This document shows, in pieces, positions 1 to 7,807 of a stretch of DNA of 64,000 bases (position 1 is its first letter; every line of letters starts with the position of its first letter). Source of the stretch: Amycolatopsis acidicola (lineage in GTDB: Bacteria; Actinomycetota; Actinomycetes; Mycobacteriales; Pseudonocardiaceae). The notes below the pieces were generated by a model. It searched no databases. It worked only from the letters and a program-made list of their open reading frames with translations, and was not told the origin of the DNA. The DNA lies in the NCBI RefSeq assembly GCF_007713735.2, contig NZ_VMNW02000020.1, positions 54,767 to 118,766 on the forward strand, read 5' to 3'. Position numbers and translations under genes: made by a program.

Positions 1-711
1 ACCGAACGCCTGCCGTTCGGCGCCGATCTCGGCATCACTGAGCAGCGGGCCGCGTTCCAGGCCGGCGTCCCACATTTCGTCGATCGCGTTCAGGAGCTTC
101 TCGTCCGCGCCCTGCGCCCGGAACCGGGACAGCAGGGTGCGCGGCACCTTCCGCATCGAGACGCCCCAGTCGGGGATGAACCCCAGGTAGGGCGAACCGA
201 GCTTTTCGTAGCGTTCCAGTAGCGCCTGGATGATCGGATGCCGGACCGAGTGCTTGCTGTGGATCTCCATGCCCAGCCGGACGTCGTTGGCTTCCGCGAC
301 CGGCAGCAGCCGCTCCATGTCGTCCGGCGTGACCGAGTACTGGACCCGCAGCACCGGGAAACCCAGCCGGTGGGCGACCTCGATCTGGGCGCGCATGTAC
401 TCGACCATCTCGTCGTCGGTGAGCGCCCGGTCGCGCCGGAGATAGGCGTCCGCGTTGGCGCCCAGGGCGCTCGGCTTCAGCCCGGTGTCGGCGAGGAGTT
501 GCTTGAACCCGTTGACGAACTCGTCGGTCACCGCCGGGAAATCCCGGATGGACTGGAAACCGACGATCTCCAGTCCGGGCCCGAGCCCGCGCTCGGCAAC
601 CTTGCGCACCAGGTCTTCGAACGAGTACCGCCTGCCGTGGAAGTCCCGGGTGAAGCTGTACAACGTCACACCCTGCATCGGTGTGCCGAGCCGGACATCG
701 GCCGCCGTCAT
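1..711 (-). CDS. C-glycoside deglycosidase alpha subunit-like TIM-barrel protein (partial)
   Basis: Only the first 237 codons lie in the window; the 3' end runs off the left edge. The protein is a xylose-isomerase-like TIM barrel (sugar phosphate isomerase/epimerase superfamily). Visible probable metal ligands are E149 and H151 in a G-M-E-I-H motif and D181 in F-I-P-D-W-G. The start is an ATG at 711 that overlaps the stop of the next gene upstream in an ATGA, so the two are probably translationally coupled. That partner is a DUF6379-type small protein. In characterised C-glycoside deglycosidases (CarB/CarC and Dgp systems) an alpha TIM barrel and such a beta subunit together cleave the sugar-aglycone C-C bond of 3-keto-C-glycosides. 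The role is inferred from this pairing and the adjacent GMC oxidase; other TIM-barrel isomerase functions remain possible. Confidence 0.75.
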   Translation of the reverse strand, partial: MTAADVRLGTPMQGVTLYSFTRDFHGRRYSFEDLVRKVAERGLGPGLEIVGFQSIRDFPAVTDEFVNGFKQLLADTGLKPSALGANADAYLRRDRALTDDEMVEYMRAQIEVAHRLGFPVLRVQYSVTPDDMERLLPVAEANDVRLGMEIHSKHSVRHPIIQALLERYEKLGSPYLGFIPDWGVSMRKVPRTLLSRFRAQGADEKLLNAIDEMWDAGLERGPLLSDAEIGAERQAFG

Positions 712-1103
712 GAGCGCACCTCCGTGGTGAGTCGTTTCGTGTTGCTCTCGGTGATCACGAGTGGCCCGCCGGGCACCGGCAGATAAGGGATCGACAGGCT
801 CAGTCCCGCCTCCACCTCGTGCTCTCCGGGCCCGACAGTGGTCTCGACCGCGACAATGCGCGCGCTGTCGAGCACGTACCACCACTGCTGCCATTCCTCC
901 GCGAGCCCGGCTTCCGTGTATTCGGCGCCGTTGACCCCGAACCGGAGCTTTTCCCGCGGGATCTCCGTTCCGTCGATGGTGAGCCGGAGGTTCAGCACCG
1001 AGCACAGGGGAAGCGCGCGGTACCAGGGCATCCGCACACTTACCTCCACTCCCCGCTCGGACACGTGCATCGGCACGGGCTCGACCAGCTGATCTGCGAG
1101 CAT
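708..1103 (-). CDS. C-glycoside deglycosidase beta subunit-like (DUF6379 type)
   Basis: This 131-residue soluble protein shares its layout with the two small proteins at 23146-23930: an N-terminal V-x-V-R-x-x-x-Y-R segment, a central V-D-G-x-x-x-x-x-x-x-x-F stretch, an acidic W-rich helix, and a C-terminal beta segment ending in a short polar tail. In the CarC/DgpB family this beta-sandwich subunit packs on the TIM-barrel alpha subunit and helps form the active site. Its stop overlaps the alpha-subunit start (ATGA), and the GMC oxidase lies 40 bp upstream on the same strand, giving the order oxidase, beta, alpha. The start used is the ATG at 1103. Family assignment rests on resemblance and context, not on a search. 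Confidence 0.72.
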   Translation of the reverse strand: MLADQLVEPVPMHVSERGVEVSVRMPWYRALPLCSVLNLRLTIDGTEIPREKLRFGVNGAEYTEAGLAEEWQQWWYVLDSARIVAVETTVGPGEHEVEAGLSLSIPYLPVPGGPLVITESNTKRLTTEVRS

Positions 1104-1143
1104 CGTCGTCCTTTCCGCTTGCTCTCGACGCCGGGCACGGACG

Positions 1144-2703
1144 TCAGTCCAGCCCCGGCAGTCCCTTCGCCGCGGCCTCGGCGGCCCGCAGCACCAGCGC
1201 GACGCTGGTCAGGGTGGGGTTTCCGGCGGTGGGGGTCGGGATGACCCCGTTCCCGCCGAGGTACAGGTTCGACAGTCCCCAGACGCGGGAGGTGTCGTCG
1301 GTGACGCAGGTGCCGTCGTCGGCCGCGCCCATCCGCACGGTTCCCTGGTAGTGCAGGGAACTTCCGGGTTCCAGGATCAGCTGGTGATCCGGATCGCGCA
1401 GCCTGCCGATCGCCGCGGCGCTGCGCCGCAGGAAGATCTTGGCCCGTTCGATGTTCTTCTCGTCGGTCTCGGACAGTCCGTACTCGATCGTCATCGCCGG
1501 CATGCCGTAGAAGTCCCGGGTCTCGTCGGAGAAGACGACCCGGTCTTCCGCGCGGAGATCCTTCTGCACGAAGTACCCCAGGCCCACGGACTCCCGGTTC
1601 ACGCCAGCGGCCTGCTCCTCTTCCGACAGTGGGACCGGTGACAGGTCGAACTGCATGACCTGCCCGTGGAAAGGGTGCACCTCGTCGCTGAACGGGATCC
1701 AGTAGATGCCCGCCACCGGGTCGTCCCCGCCCCGGGTGCGCTCGTCCGGCTCGTCCAGTTCGATGTCGACCAGACCCATCACCTGGGTGTGGTCGTTGAG
1801 GTACCGGCCCAGCGCGCGGGGCCGGATTCCCGACGCCCACAACAGTTGCGGCGTCCGGAACGAGTCGGCGGCGACGAGCGCGAGGCTCGTCCTGATCTGC
1901 CAGACCTCACCCGAGGACTGGTCGCGCACCTCGACCGCACGCACCTCGTCGCCGTCGACGACCAGCCGGGTCGCGAGTGTTTCCGCCCGCAGCCGGACGT
2001 TCGCGCCGCCCGGCAGGTGCGCCCAGATCGCGGCGGGCCCGGTCCACTCCCGGTGCTCACCCGCCCGGACCGCGAGCGGCATGGGCGCGGGCAGCCGGCC
2101 GATGGGCGCGGCCGCGGCGTACTCGGTGCGAAGGCCGTCGAGGACCTTTTGCCCGGCTTTGCTTACCGGATAAGCGTTCTGAGTGACCCGCAGGAGCGCC
2201 TGCGCGTCCGCCAGCAGCGCGGACCACTCACTGTCGGGGATCAGGCCGACTCGTTCCGAGCCGTAGGGCGCCGGGCACGCACACGTCCAGTGGACACCCA
2301 TCCCGCCGACGTTCGCCGACATCGCGGCCGCCCGCATGTCGCCGGCGACGCCGGTCAGCGAAGTCAGGAGAAACGTGCCGGGCCGGGCCAGCGCCTCGGG
2401 ATCCTGCAAGGCCCGCCCACGGGCCCGGTCCTCCAGCGGCGAGATCCCGTAGGTGCGCTGGACCGGCCCTTGCGACGCCACCTGCAGCGACGCGCGCTCC
2501 TCCAGATCCGCGATGTTCTTGATGTTCGTTCCCGGTACTCCCGGAAGCCACGGGCCTGCCTCGATGACCAGGATCGAAGCCTCCGGCCGGAGCTGGGCCA
2601 GCCGGACGGCGGCCGCGCTGCCCACGGGGCCGCTGCCGATCACGACGATGTCGGCCGAGCCGGGCTTTCCGGTTTCCCGCGACGGCGGGTGCATGTCGCT
2701 CAC
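1144..2703 (-). CDS. GMC-family FAD oxidoreductase, pyranose oxidase / CarA-like
   Basis: This 519-residue flavoprotein has an N-terminal Rossmann motif (V-I-G-S-G-P-V-G, residues 21-28). The motif G-G-M-G-V-H138-W-T-C-A is the position that carries covalent FAD in fungal pyranose 2-oxidase; covalent attachment is not asserted here. The C-terminal GMC domain has H451 in S-S-L-H-Y-Q-G and N495 in A-G-N-P-T-L-T-S, the expected catalytic pair. There is no signal peptide, so it should be cytosolic. Known relatives (CarA, bacterial G3Ox) oxidise the C3 hydroxyl of C- or O-glucosides, which makes the C-glycosidic bond labile to the alpha/beta deglycosidase encoded just downstream. The start is a GTG at 2703 preceded by an AGGAGA ribosome site. 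The C3-oxidase role is inferred from family and context; other sugar specificity is possible. Confidence 0.8.
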   Translation of the reverse strand: MSDMHPPSRETGKPGSADIVVIGSGPVGSAAAVRLAQLRPEASILVIEAGPWLPGVPGTNIKNIADLEERASLQVASQGPVQRTYGISPLEDRARGRALQDPEALARPGTFLLTSLTGVAGDMRAAAMSANVGGMGVHWTCACPAPYGSERVGLIPDSEWSALLADAQALLRVTQNAYPVSKAGQKVLDGLRTEYAAAAPIGRLPAPMPLAVRAGEHREWTGPAAIWAHLPGGANVRLRAETLATRLVVDGDEVRAVEVRDQSSGEVWQIRTSLALVAADSFRTPQLLWASGIRPRALGRYLNDHTQVMGLVDIELDEPDERTRGGDDPVAGIYWIPFSDEVHPFHGQVMQFDLSPVPLSEEEQAAGVNRESVGLGYFVQKDLRAEDRVVFSDETRDFYGMPAMTIEYGLSETDEKNIERAKIFLRRSAAAIGRLRDPDHQLILEPGSSLHYQGTVRMGAADDGTCVTDDTSRVWGLSNLYLGGNGVIPTPTAGNPTLTSVALVLRAAEAAAKGLPGLD

Positions 2704-2742
2704 AAGTTCTCCTTCAGGCGCCGCACTGCAACCAGACTCAAC

Positions 2743-2864
2743 AGGTTATGCACATTTTAAGCTAAACACAACCGAGAATGTCGACGATTGCCTACTCTAA
2801 GTGATCAACAGTGATCCCTGTTACGCAATAGGTCTTGTTTTTTGCATGAACTACACATAAGTTG
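2743..2864. promoter_or_regulatory. Divergent promoter region with candidate ROK-type operators
   Basis: This AT-rich stretch separates the oxidase/deglycosidase operon (minus) from the importer operon (plus). It contains TTATGC-N9-GCTAAAC (2747-2767), an imperfect inverted repeat that shares the exact 10-mer TAAGCTAAAC with 10362-10371. It also contains TTTTGCATGAA (2840-2850) followed by ATAAGTTG (2854-2861). The same elements recur between 10262 and 10398 and near 14.5 and 28.2 kb. Binding by one of the two ROK repressors in this window is an inference. Confidence 0.45.
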
Positions 2865-2961
2865 ACTCGCCAAGCCCGCAGGTGGGAGATCCCTGGATCC
2901 CGCCGGCCCGCTGACGCGAATCCACCCGGCACCGTGGCGTGCCCGGCACAACGAGGTGAGG

Positions 2962-4212
2962 ATGAACAGTCACAAGATCCCGCTCATCGGAATCATGGTC
3001 GCGGCGCTCGCGCTGGCGGGTTGCTCGGAAGCCGCGACCGGCGGCACGACAAGCGCGCCGACCACGACGGTGATCGATGATTCGGTCGGCGCCTCCTTCA
3101 GCGGGGGGACCGCGGGCGCGGCCACCGGCGGCAAGACGATCAAGATCGGCCTGATCAACCAGGAAGGCGGGACCGTCTCGGACCCGGAGGTCAGCGCCGC
3201 CATCCAAGCGGCCTTCGGCTACCTCAACGAAAAGCAGAGTGGCATCAAGGGCGCTTCGCTGCAGCTCGAGGTCTGCAAGATCGGATCGTCCGAAGAAGAA
3301 GCGCAGCAGTGCGCGCAGAAGTTCCTCAACGACCCCGCGATCTCGGTGATCATGCAGGGCGGCCTGAACGTCGGCAGCCAGGCGGTGCACCAGACGATCG
3401 ACGGCAAGAAGCCGACGCTCGTCACGCTCGCCAACCCCGGTCCGGACGCCACCGCGGCCAACACCTACGCGCTCAACCCGAGCTCCATCGCAGCCCTTCC
3501 CGGCACCGCGGCGTTCGCCAAGTCCAAGGGGTACAAGTCGCTCGTGGTCGTCAGCAGCGATAATCCGGGAGACCTGCAGATCGCCCAGATCGGCAAGGAA
3601 CTGTTCGAGAAGAACGGCATCAAAGCCGACGTCGTCACGTTCCCGGCCGGCAGCACCGATCTCACCGCCACCTTCACCTCGGCGGTGAGCCAGAAACCGG
3701 ACGCGATCGTGCCGATCGTGGTCACCACCTCCTCGTGCACCGCCGCCGCGACTTCCCTGCAGCAGATCGGCACAACCCTCCCGATCCTCGGCTCGTCGTT
3801 GTGTGCGACCGAGGACATCCAGAAGGCCATCGGCGACTATCCGAAGTGGGCGTACGAGTCGTCCACACTCCTGTTGCAGGCCGACGACACCACCGGGCAG
3901 GTGGGCTTCTACAAGGGCGTGATGGCGAAGTACGCCCCCGGCACGCAGACCGGTATCGGCGCTCCTGCCGCGTTCGGCGCGGCTTTCACACTGGCGAAGG
4001 TGCTGAACCAGATCGGCCCGGACGCGGTCACCCCCGACAGCGTCGCCAAGGGGCTCGCCGCCTACACCGGCGGCGTCCTGCTGGGTACACCGAATGTCCA
4101 CTTCGGATCGGTTCCCGGCAGCCCCGCCCTCTCCGGGCTGACCGACCGCTTCTACACCTATGCCGGCGATGGCAAGTGGACCGCCGGAGACTGGCAGCAA
4201 CAGACCCAGTGA
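2962..4212 (+). CDS. Substrate-binding lipoprotein of a branched-chain-type ABC importer
   Basis: About 416 residues. The N-terminus is a lipoprotein signal (hydrophobic stretch ending L-A-G-C), so the mature protein is anchored outside the membrane. The body is a periplasmic-binding-protein type 1 fold of the Leu/Ile/Val-binding (Peripla_BP_6) family, opening with T-I-K-I-G-L-I-N and containing the usual V-V-V-S-S-D and G-A-A-F-T-L-A-K-V-L segments. It heads an operon with a fused permease and two ATPases (4247-7760). The ATG at 2962 is chosen over the GTG at 2956 because GAGG sits five bases before it. Members of this family bind amino acids, amides or aromatic acids. The catabolic neighbours suggest an aromatic or glycosidic ligand, but the ligand cannot be read from sequence. 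Confidence 0.9.
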   Translation: MNSHKIPLIGIMVAALALAGCSEAATGGTTSAPTTTVIDDSVGASFSGGTAGAATGGKTIKIGLINQEGGTVSDPEVSAAIQAAFGYLNEKQSGIKGASLQLEVCKIGSSEEEAQQCAQKFLNDPAISVIMQGGLNVGSQAVHQTIDGKKPTLVTLANPGPDATAANTYALNPSSIAALPGTAAFAKSKGYKSLVVVSSDNPGDLQIAQIGKELFEKNGIKADVVTFPAGSTDLTATFTSAVSQKPDAIVPIVVTTSSCTAAATSLQQIGTTLPILGSSLCATEDIQKAIGDYPKWAYESSTLLLQADDTTGQVGFYKGVMAKYAPGTQTGIGAPAAFGAAFTLAKVLNQIGPDAVTPDSVAKGLAAYTGGVLLGTPNVHFGSVPGSPALSGLTDRFYTYAGDGKWTAGDWQQQTQ

Positions 4213-4246
4213 CGCCCCGGATTGCCCGATCAGTCAGGAAGCTCTC

Positions 4247-6280
4247 ATGGCACAGATCATGCTGTTCATCGTGCTGGGCCTCGGCAGCGGTGCGCTCATC
4301 GCCGCGATCGCGCTGAGCCTGGTCCTCACCTACCGCGGGTCCGGGACGATCAACATCTCGGCCGGCGCGATCGCGATGCTGGGCGCCTATGTCTTCTACG
4401 GCCTGCGCACCGGTGGTTATCTCCTTTTTCCCGCGCTGCCCGTCGCCGGCGGCCCCGGCCAGGTCGTGCCAGTGGCGACCGCGGTCCTCTACACCCTGGT
4501 GGTGTGCGCTCTTTTCGGTGCGCTGTTCCACGTATGCGTGCTCCGGCCTATCCGCACCCAGTCGGCCCTGGCCAAACTGGTCGCGACGGTAGGCGTTTTC
4601 CTTGTCGTACAAGCATATGTGGTGCTGGTCTTCGGAACTCAGGGCAAGGCGGCCCCCAGCGCCATCCCCTCGGTCGCCATCAGCATGTTCGGTGGTGTCG
4701 TGCCGAGCAACCGCCTCGTCCTGCTCGGCCTCGTCGTCCTGCTCACAGCCGGCCTGGCGGCGCTTTACCGCTACAGCCGGTTCGGCCTGGCGACCCGGGC
4801 CGCGCAGGAAAACGAGGCGGAGGCCGCGCTGTCCGGGCTCGCGGCGAACCGGATCGCTTTGCTCAACACGGTTCTCGCGTCCGTCGTGGCAGGCGGGCTC
4901 GGCATCTTCGTCGCTCCGCTGACGCAGCTCGATCCCAGCACGATCGCGATGGCGGTGGTTCCTGCTCTGGGCGCGGCATTGCTGGCACGGTTCACGTCGT
5001 TCATCGTGGCGGGCGCCGCGGGGATCGGCATGGGGGTGATCAGCTCGCTGGTCACCGCGGCCCAGTCGCAGCCCTGGTTCCCGACCGCGAACGGCCTTCC
5101 CGCGCCGGGAATCGTGGAGCTGATCTACTTCCTCGTGATCGCGGCGGCACTCTTGCTGCGCGGGCAAAGCCTGCCGGACCGCGGGACGTTCGTGGAGCCC
5201 CGCCTTCCGGCGGCACCCGCGCCGAAACGTGTCCTCCGGCCCGCCCTGCTGGGCAGCGTGATCATCACGATCGCGCTGTTCGTGCTTCCCTACGACTTCC
5301 GCCAGGCACTCATCCTGACCCTGATCGGGGCCGTGGCGTGTCTGTCCATGGTCCTGCTCACCGGACTGGTCGGCCAGGCTTCCCTGTTCCAGTACGGTCT
5401 CGCCGGCGTCTGCGGGCTCGTACTGTCCAAACTGGCCAGTCAGGCCGGGATCGGCTGGCCCTGGTCCCCACTGGTCGGCATCGCGTGCGCGACCGTCGTC
5501 GGGCTGGTCGTCGCCCTGCCGGCGCTGCGGGTGCGCGGAGTCCAGCTGGCGATCCTGACACTGGCCGCGGCCAACGCGCTGATCACGTTCGGTTTCCAGA
5601 ACCCGGTTTGGGGAGCGCCCGGTTCCGGGTCCCCGGTGCCGGAACCGACGCTGTTCGGTTTCGACATCGGCGCCCGTTCACCGGTCGCGGGGATCGACGG
5701 GGCGCTGCCGAGTCCGCTGTTCGGCGTCTGCTGCCTGCTCGTGCTCGTCGCGGTGGCAGTCCTCGTCGCCGCGGTGCGCCGGACCAGCCTCGGCAAGCAG
5801 ATGCTCGCGGTCCGGTCCAACGAACGGGCCGCCGCGGCGGCCGGGATCTCGCCCAGGCGAACGAAACTGATCGCCTTCGCCCTGTCCTCCGTCGTCATCG
5901 CGCTCGCGGGAGTGCTGTACAGCTACAACTTCAACGCCGTGGACTCCACCCGCTTCAGCGTCGCGAACACGCTCACGCTGGTCGCGTTCGCCTATCTCGG
6001 CGGGATCACCACAATCCGCGGCGCCCTCATCGGCGGCATGCTCATCACGCAAGGCCTGGCCAGCTACTCGCTCAACCACTTCCTGGGCATCAGCACCACC
6101 GTCCAGACCGCCATCGCCGGGCTGATGCTCGTCCTGACCGTGGTCATGAACCCGGACGGGATCGCGCTCGCCGGCAAACCGAAGTGGCCGGGCAAGCTCC
6201 GCCGGGCGCTGCGCGGATCTTCGGACGTTTCCGCCGACGGGCTCACCGAGCGCCCGATGGTGCAGGGAGGAGCACGATGA
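4247..6280 (+). CDS. Fused LivH-LivM-type ABC permease
   Basis: This protein of about 677 residues has two consecutive BPD_transp_2 membrane domains that are usually separate polypeptides. The LivH-like half covers roughly residues 1-300 (opening I-M-L-F-I-V-L-G-L-G-S-G). The LivM-like half follows a short charged linker with P-A-P-K-R near residue 330, and carries the conserved V-R-S-N-E-R-A-A-A-A-A-G-I motif seen in LivM proteins. The true start is the ATG at 4247 after a GGAA ribosome site; an upstream in-frame extension overlaps the binding-protein gene and has no family similarity. The stop overlaps the ATPase start (ATGA). Fused LivHM permeases occur in actinomycetes and other bacteria. 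It forms the whole membrane channel of the importer. Confidence 0.9.
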   Translation: MAQIMLFIVLGLGSGALIAAIALSLVLTYRGSGTINISAGAIAMLGAYVFYGLRTGGYLLFPALPVAGGPGQVVPVATAVLYTLVVCALFGALFHVCVLRPIRTQSALAKLVATVGVFLVVQAYVVLVFGTQGKAAPSAIPSVAISMFGGVVPSNRLVLLGLVVLLTAGLAALYRYSRFGLATRAAQENEAEAALSGLAANRIALLNTVLASVVAGGLGIFVAPLTQLDPSTIAMAVVPALGAALLARFTSFIVAGAAGIGMGVISSLVTAAQSQPWFPTANGLPAPGIVELIYFLVIAAALLLRGQSLPDRGTFVEPRLPAAPAPKRVLRPALLGSVIITIALFVLPYDFRQALILTLIGAVACLSMVLLTGLVGQASLFQYGLAGVCGLVLSKLASQAGIGWPWSPLVGIACATVVGLVVALPALRVRGVQLAILTLAAANALITFGFQNPVWGAPGSGSPVPEPTLFGFDIGARSPVAGIDGALPSPLFGVCCLLVLVAVAVLVAAVRRTSLGKQMLAVRSNERAAAAAGISPRRTKLIAFALSSVVIALAGVLYSYNFNAVDSTRFSVANTLTLVAFAYLGGITTIRGALIGGMLITQGLASYSLNHFLGISTTVQTAIAGLMLVLTVVMNPDGIALAGKPKWPGKLRRALRGSSDVSADGLTERPMVQGGAR

Positions 6281-7029
6281 AAGAGATACTCCGGACGGAC
6301 GGCCTCAGCGTCGACTACGGCGGAAACCGCGCACTGGACGAGGTGTCCCTGTCGATCGGCGAAGGCGAGCTCGTGGGTCTCATCGGCCCGAACGGCGCGG
6401 GCAAGACGACCTTCATCGACGCGCTCACCGGATTCACCACCAGCACCGGCCGGGTCGCGCTGCGCGGTGTCGATCTCAGCCGGGAGCGGCCGCACCTGCG
6501 AGCACGCAAGGGACTCGCGAGAACGTGGCAGAGCGCCGAGCTCTACGACGAACTCACGGTCCGGGAAAACCTGGAGGTCGGCGCCGTGCGACCCGGTTCG
6601 GGAGGTTACTGGCGTGAGCTGTTCACCGGGCGTGGCCGCGGCCACGAACCGGTCAAGCGCGCGCTGGACCTGCTCGAGCTGAACCACCTGGCCGACGACC
6701 TGCCGGACTCGCTGACGCAGGGGCAGCGGAAAAGCGTCGACGTGGCCCGCGCGCTGGCCGCGGGCGGCGAGTTGCTGTGCCTGGACGAACCCGCGGCAGG
6801 CCTGGACTCCGAAGAGAGCGAGGAGCTCGGCACCCGGCTGCGCTCACTCGTCGACGCCGGATCGTCGATTCTGCTGGTGGACCACGACATGGGGCTGGTG
6901 CTCGGTGTCTGCGACCGGATCTACGTCCTCGACCTCGGACGGCTGATCGCGACCGGCACACCGGACGAGATCCGGTCTTCGGAGATCGTCATCGACGCGT
7001 ATCTCGGTCAGGAAGGAGTACCGGCATGA
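6277..7029 (+). CDS. ABC transporter ATPase, LivG type
   Basis: This 250-residue ATPase has a Walker A motif G-P-N-G-A-G-K-T-T, a Q-loop region (A-R-T-W-Q-S), a signature written L-T-Q-G-Q-R-K-S in place of LSGGQ, and a Walker B motif L-L-C-L-D-E-P-A-A-G-L. The LTQGQ signature is a common variant in LivG-type subunits. It starts at the ATG at 6277 with a GGAGGA ribosome site, overlaps the permease stop by four bases, and overlaps the next ATPase start in the same way. It would energise the fused LivHM permease together with the LivF-type partner. Confidence 0.92.
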   Translation: MKEILRTDGLSVDYGGNRALDEVSLSIGEGELVGLIGPNGAGKTTFIDALTGFTTSTGRVALRGVDLSRERPHLRARKGLARTWQSAELYDELTVRENLEVGAVRPGSGGYWRELFTGRGRGHEPVKRALDLLELNHLADDLPDSLTQGQRKSVDVARALAAGGELLCLDEPAAGLDSEESEELGTRLRSLVDAGSSILLVDHDMGLVLGVCDRIYVLDLGRLIATGTPDEIRSSEIVIDAYLGQEGVPA

Positions 7030-7760
7030 GCACCGATCCGGTTCTCGAGGTCCGGAACCTCACGGTCGGCTACACATCCGCGCCCGTCGTGCGGAACCTC
7101 AGCCTGCGCGTCGGCAGCGGCGAGATCGTCGCCCTGCTCGGCCCGAACGGCGCCGGCAAGACCACGACCTTGCGAGCGACCTCGCGGCTGCTTCCGGCCC
7201 ACTCCGGGCAGATCCTGTTCCGGGGCGAGACAATCGGACAGCGTTCCGCCCAGCAAGTCGCCCGCGCCGGACTGGTGCACATGTCGGACCGCCGCGGCAT
7301 CTTCCCCGGGCTGACCGTCGACGAGCACTTCCGGCTACGGCACCGCGGCCAGAAGATCGACCGCGAACTCGCCTACGATCACTTCCCCGCGCTCAGGAAG
7401 CTGGCCAGGCGCCGGGCCGCGTTGCTCTCTGGCGGCGAGCAGCAGATGCTCGGGCTCGGGCGCGCGCTGGCCCGCCGTCCGGCCGTCCTGCTGGTGGACG
7501 AGCTGAGCCTGGGCCTGGCACCGGTGATCGTCAAGCGGCTCCTGCCGATCCTCAGGCGGGTCGCGACCGAGACCGGAACCGGGGTACTGCTTGTCGAGCA
7601 GCACGTGCAGATGGCGCTGGAGACCGCGGACCGGGGCTGCGTGCTCGTGCACGGCGACGTCGTGCTTTCCCAGGATGCCCCGAGCCTGTTGAAGGACCGT
7701 AAGCTCATCATGTCGAGTTATCTCGGGGAGAAGGCGCCAGGTGAACACAATGACGCGTGA
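7026..7760 (+). CDS. ABC transporter ATPase, LivF type
   Basis: 244 residues with Walker A G-P-N-G-A-G-K-T-T-T, an ABC signature L-S-G-G-E-Q-Q-M-L and a Walker B-like V-L-L-V-D-E-L-S-L-G-L-A-P. The D-E-L-S-L-G-L-A-P block is diagnostic of LivF subunits. It is the last gene of the importer operon, and its start overlaps the LivG-type stop (ATGA at 7026). The ROK regulator follows after 47 bp on the same strand and may be read through from the same transcript. Confidence 0.92.
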   Translation: MSTDPVLEVRNLTVGYTSAPVVRNLSLRVGSGEIVALLGPNGAGKTTTLRATSRLLPAHSGQILFRGETIGQRSAQQVARAGLVHMSDRRGIFPGLTVDEHFRLRHRGQKIDRELAYDHFPALRKLARRRAALLSGGEQQMLGLGRALARRPAVLLVDELSLGLAPVIVKRLLPILRRVATETGTGVLLVEQHVQMALETADRGCVLVHGDVVLSQDAPSLLKDRKLIMSSYLGEKAPGEHNDA

Positions 7761-7807
7761 GCAGGCACCCGGCGCGCCGCTGTCCTGGCGCGGGGAGACT
7801 GCGCTGA

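Noticed and set aside
1666..2760. A 364-codon plus-strand frame opposite the first GMC oxidase
   Set aside because: It is antisense to a gene with clear catalytic motifs and has no recognisable domain.
2851..4200. A 449-codon minus-strand frame
   Set aside because: It is antisense to the substrate-binding lipoprotein gene, with the composition of a shadow frame.
4222..6276. A long plus-strand frame running upstream of the LivG-type ATPase
   Set aside because: It is the other reading frame of the fused permease and shows low-complexity R/G/P-rich translation. The real ATPase begins at 6277.
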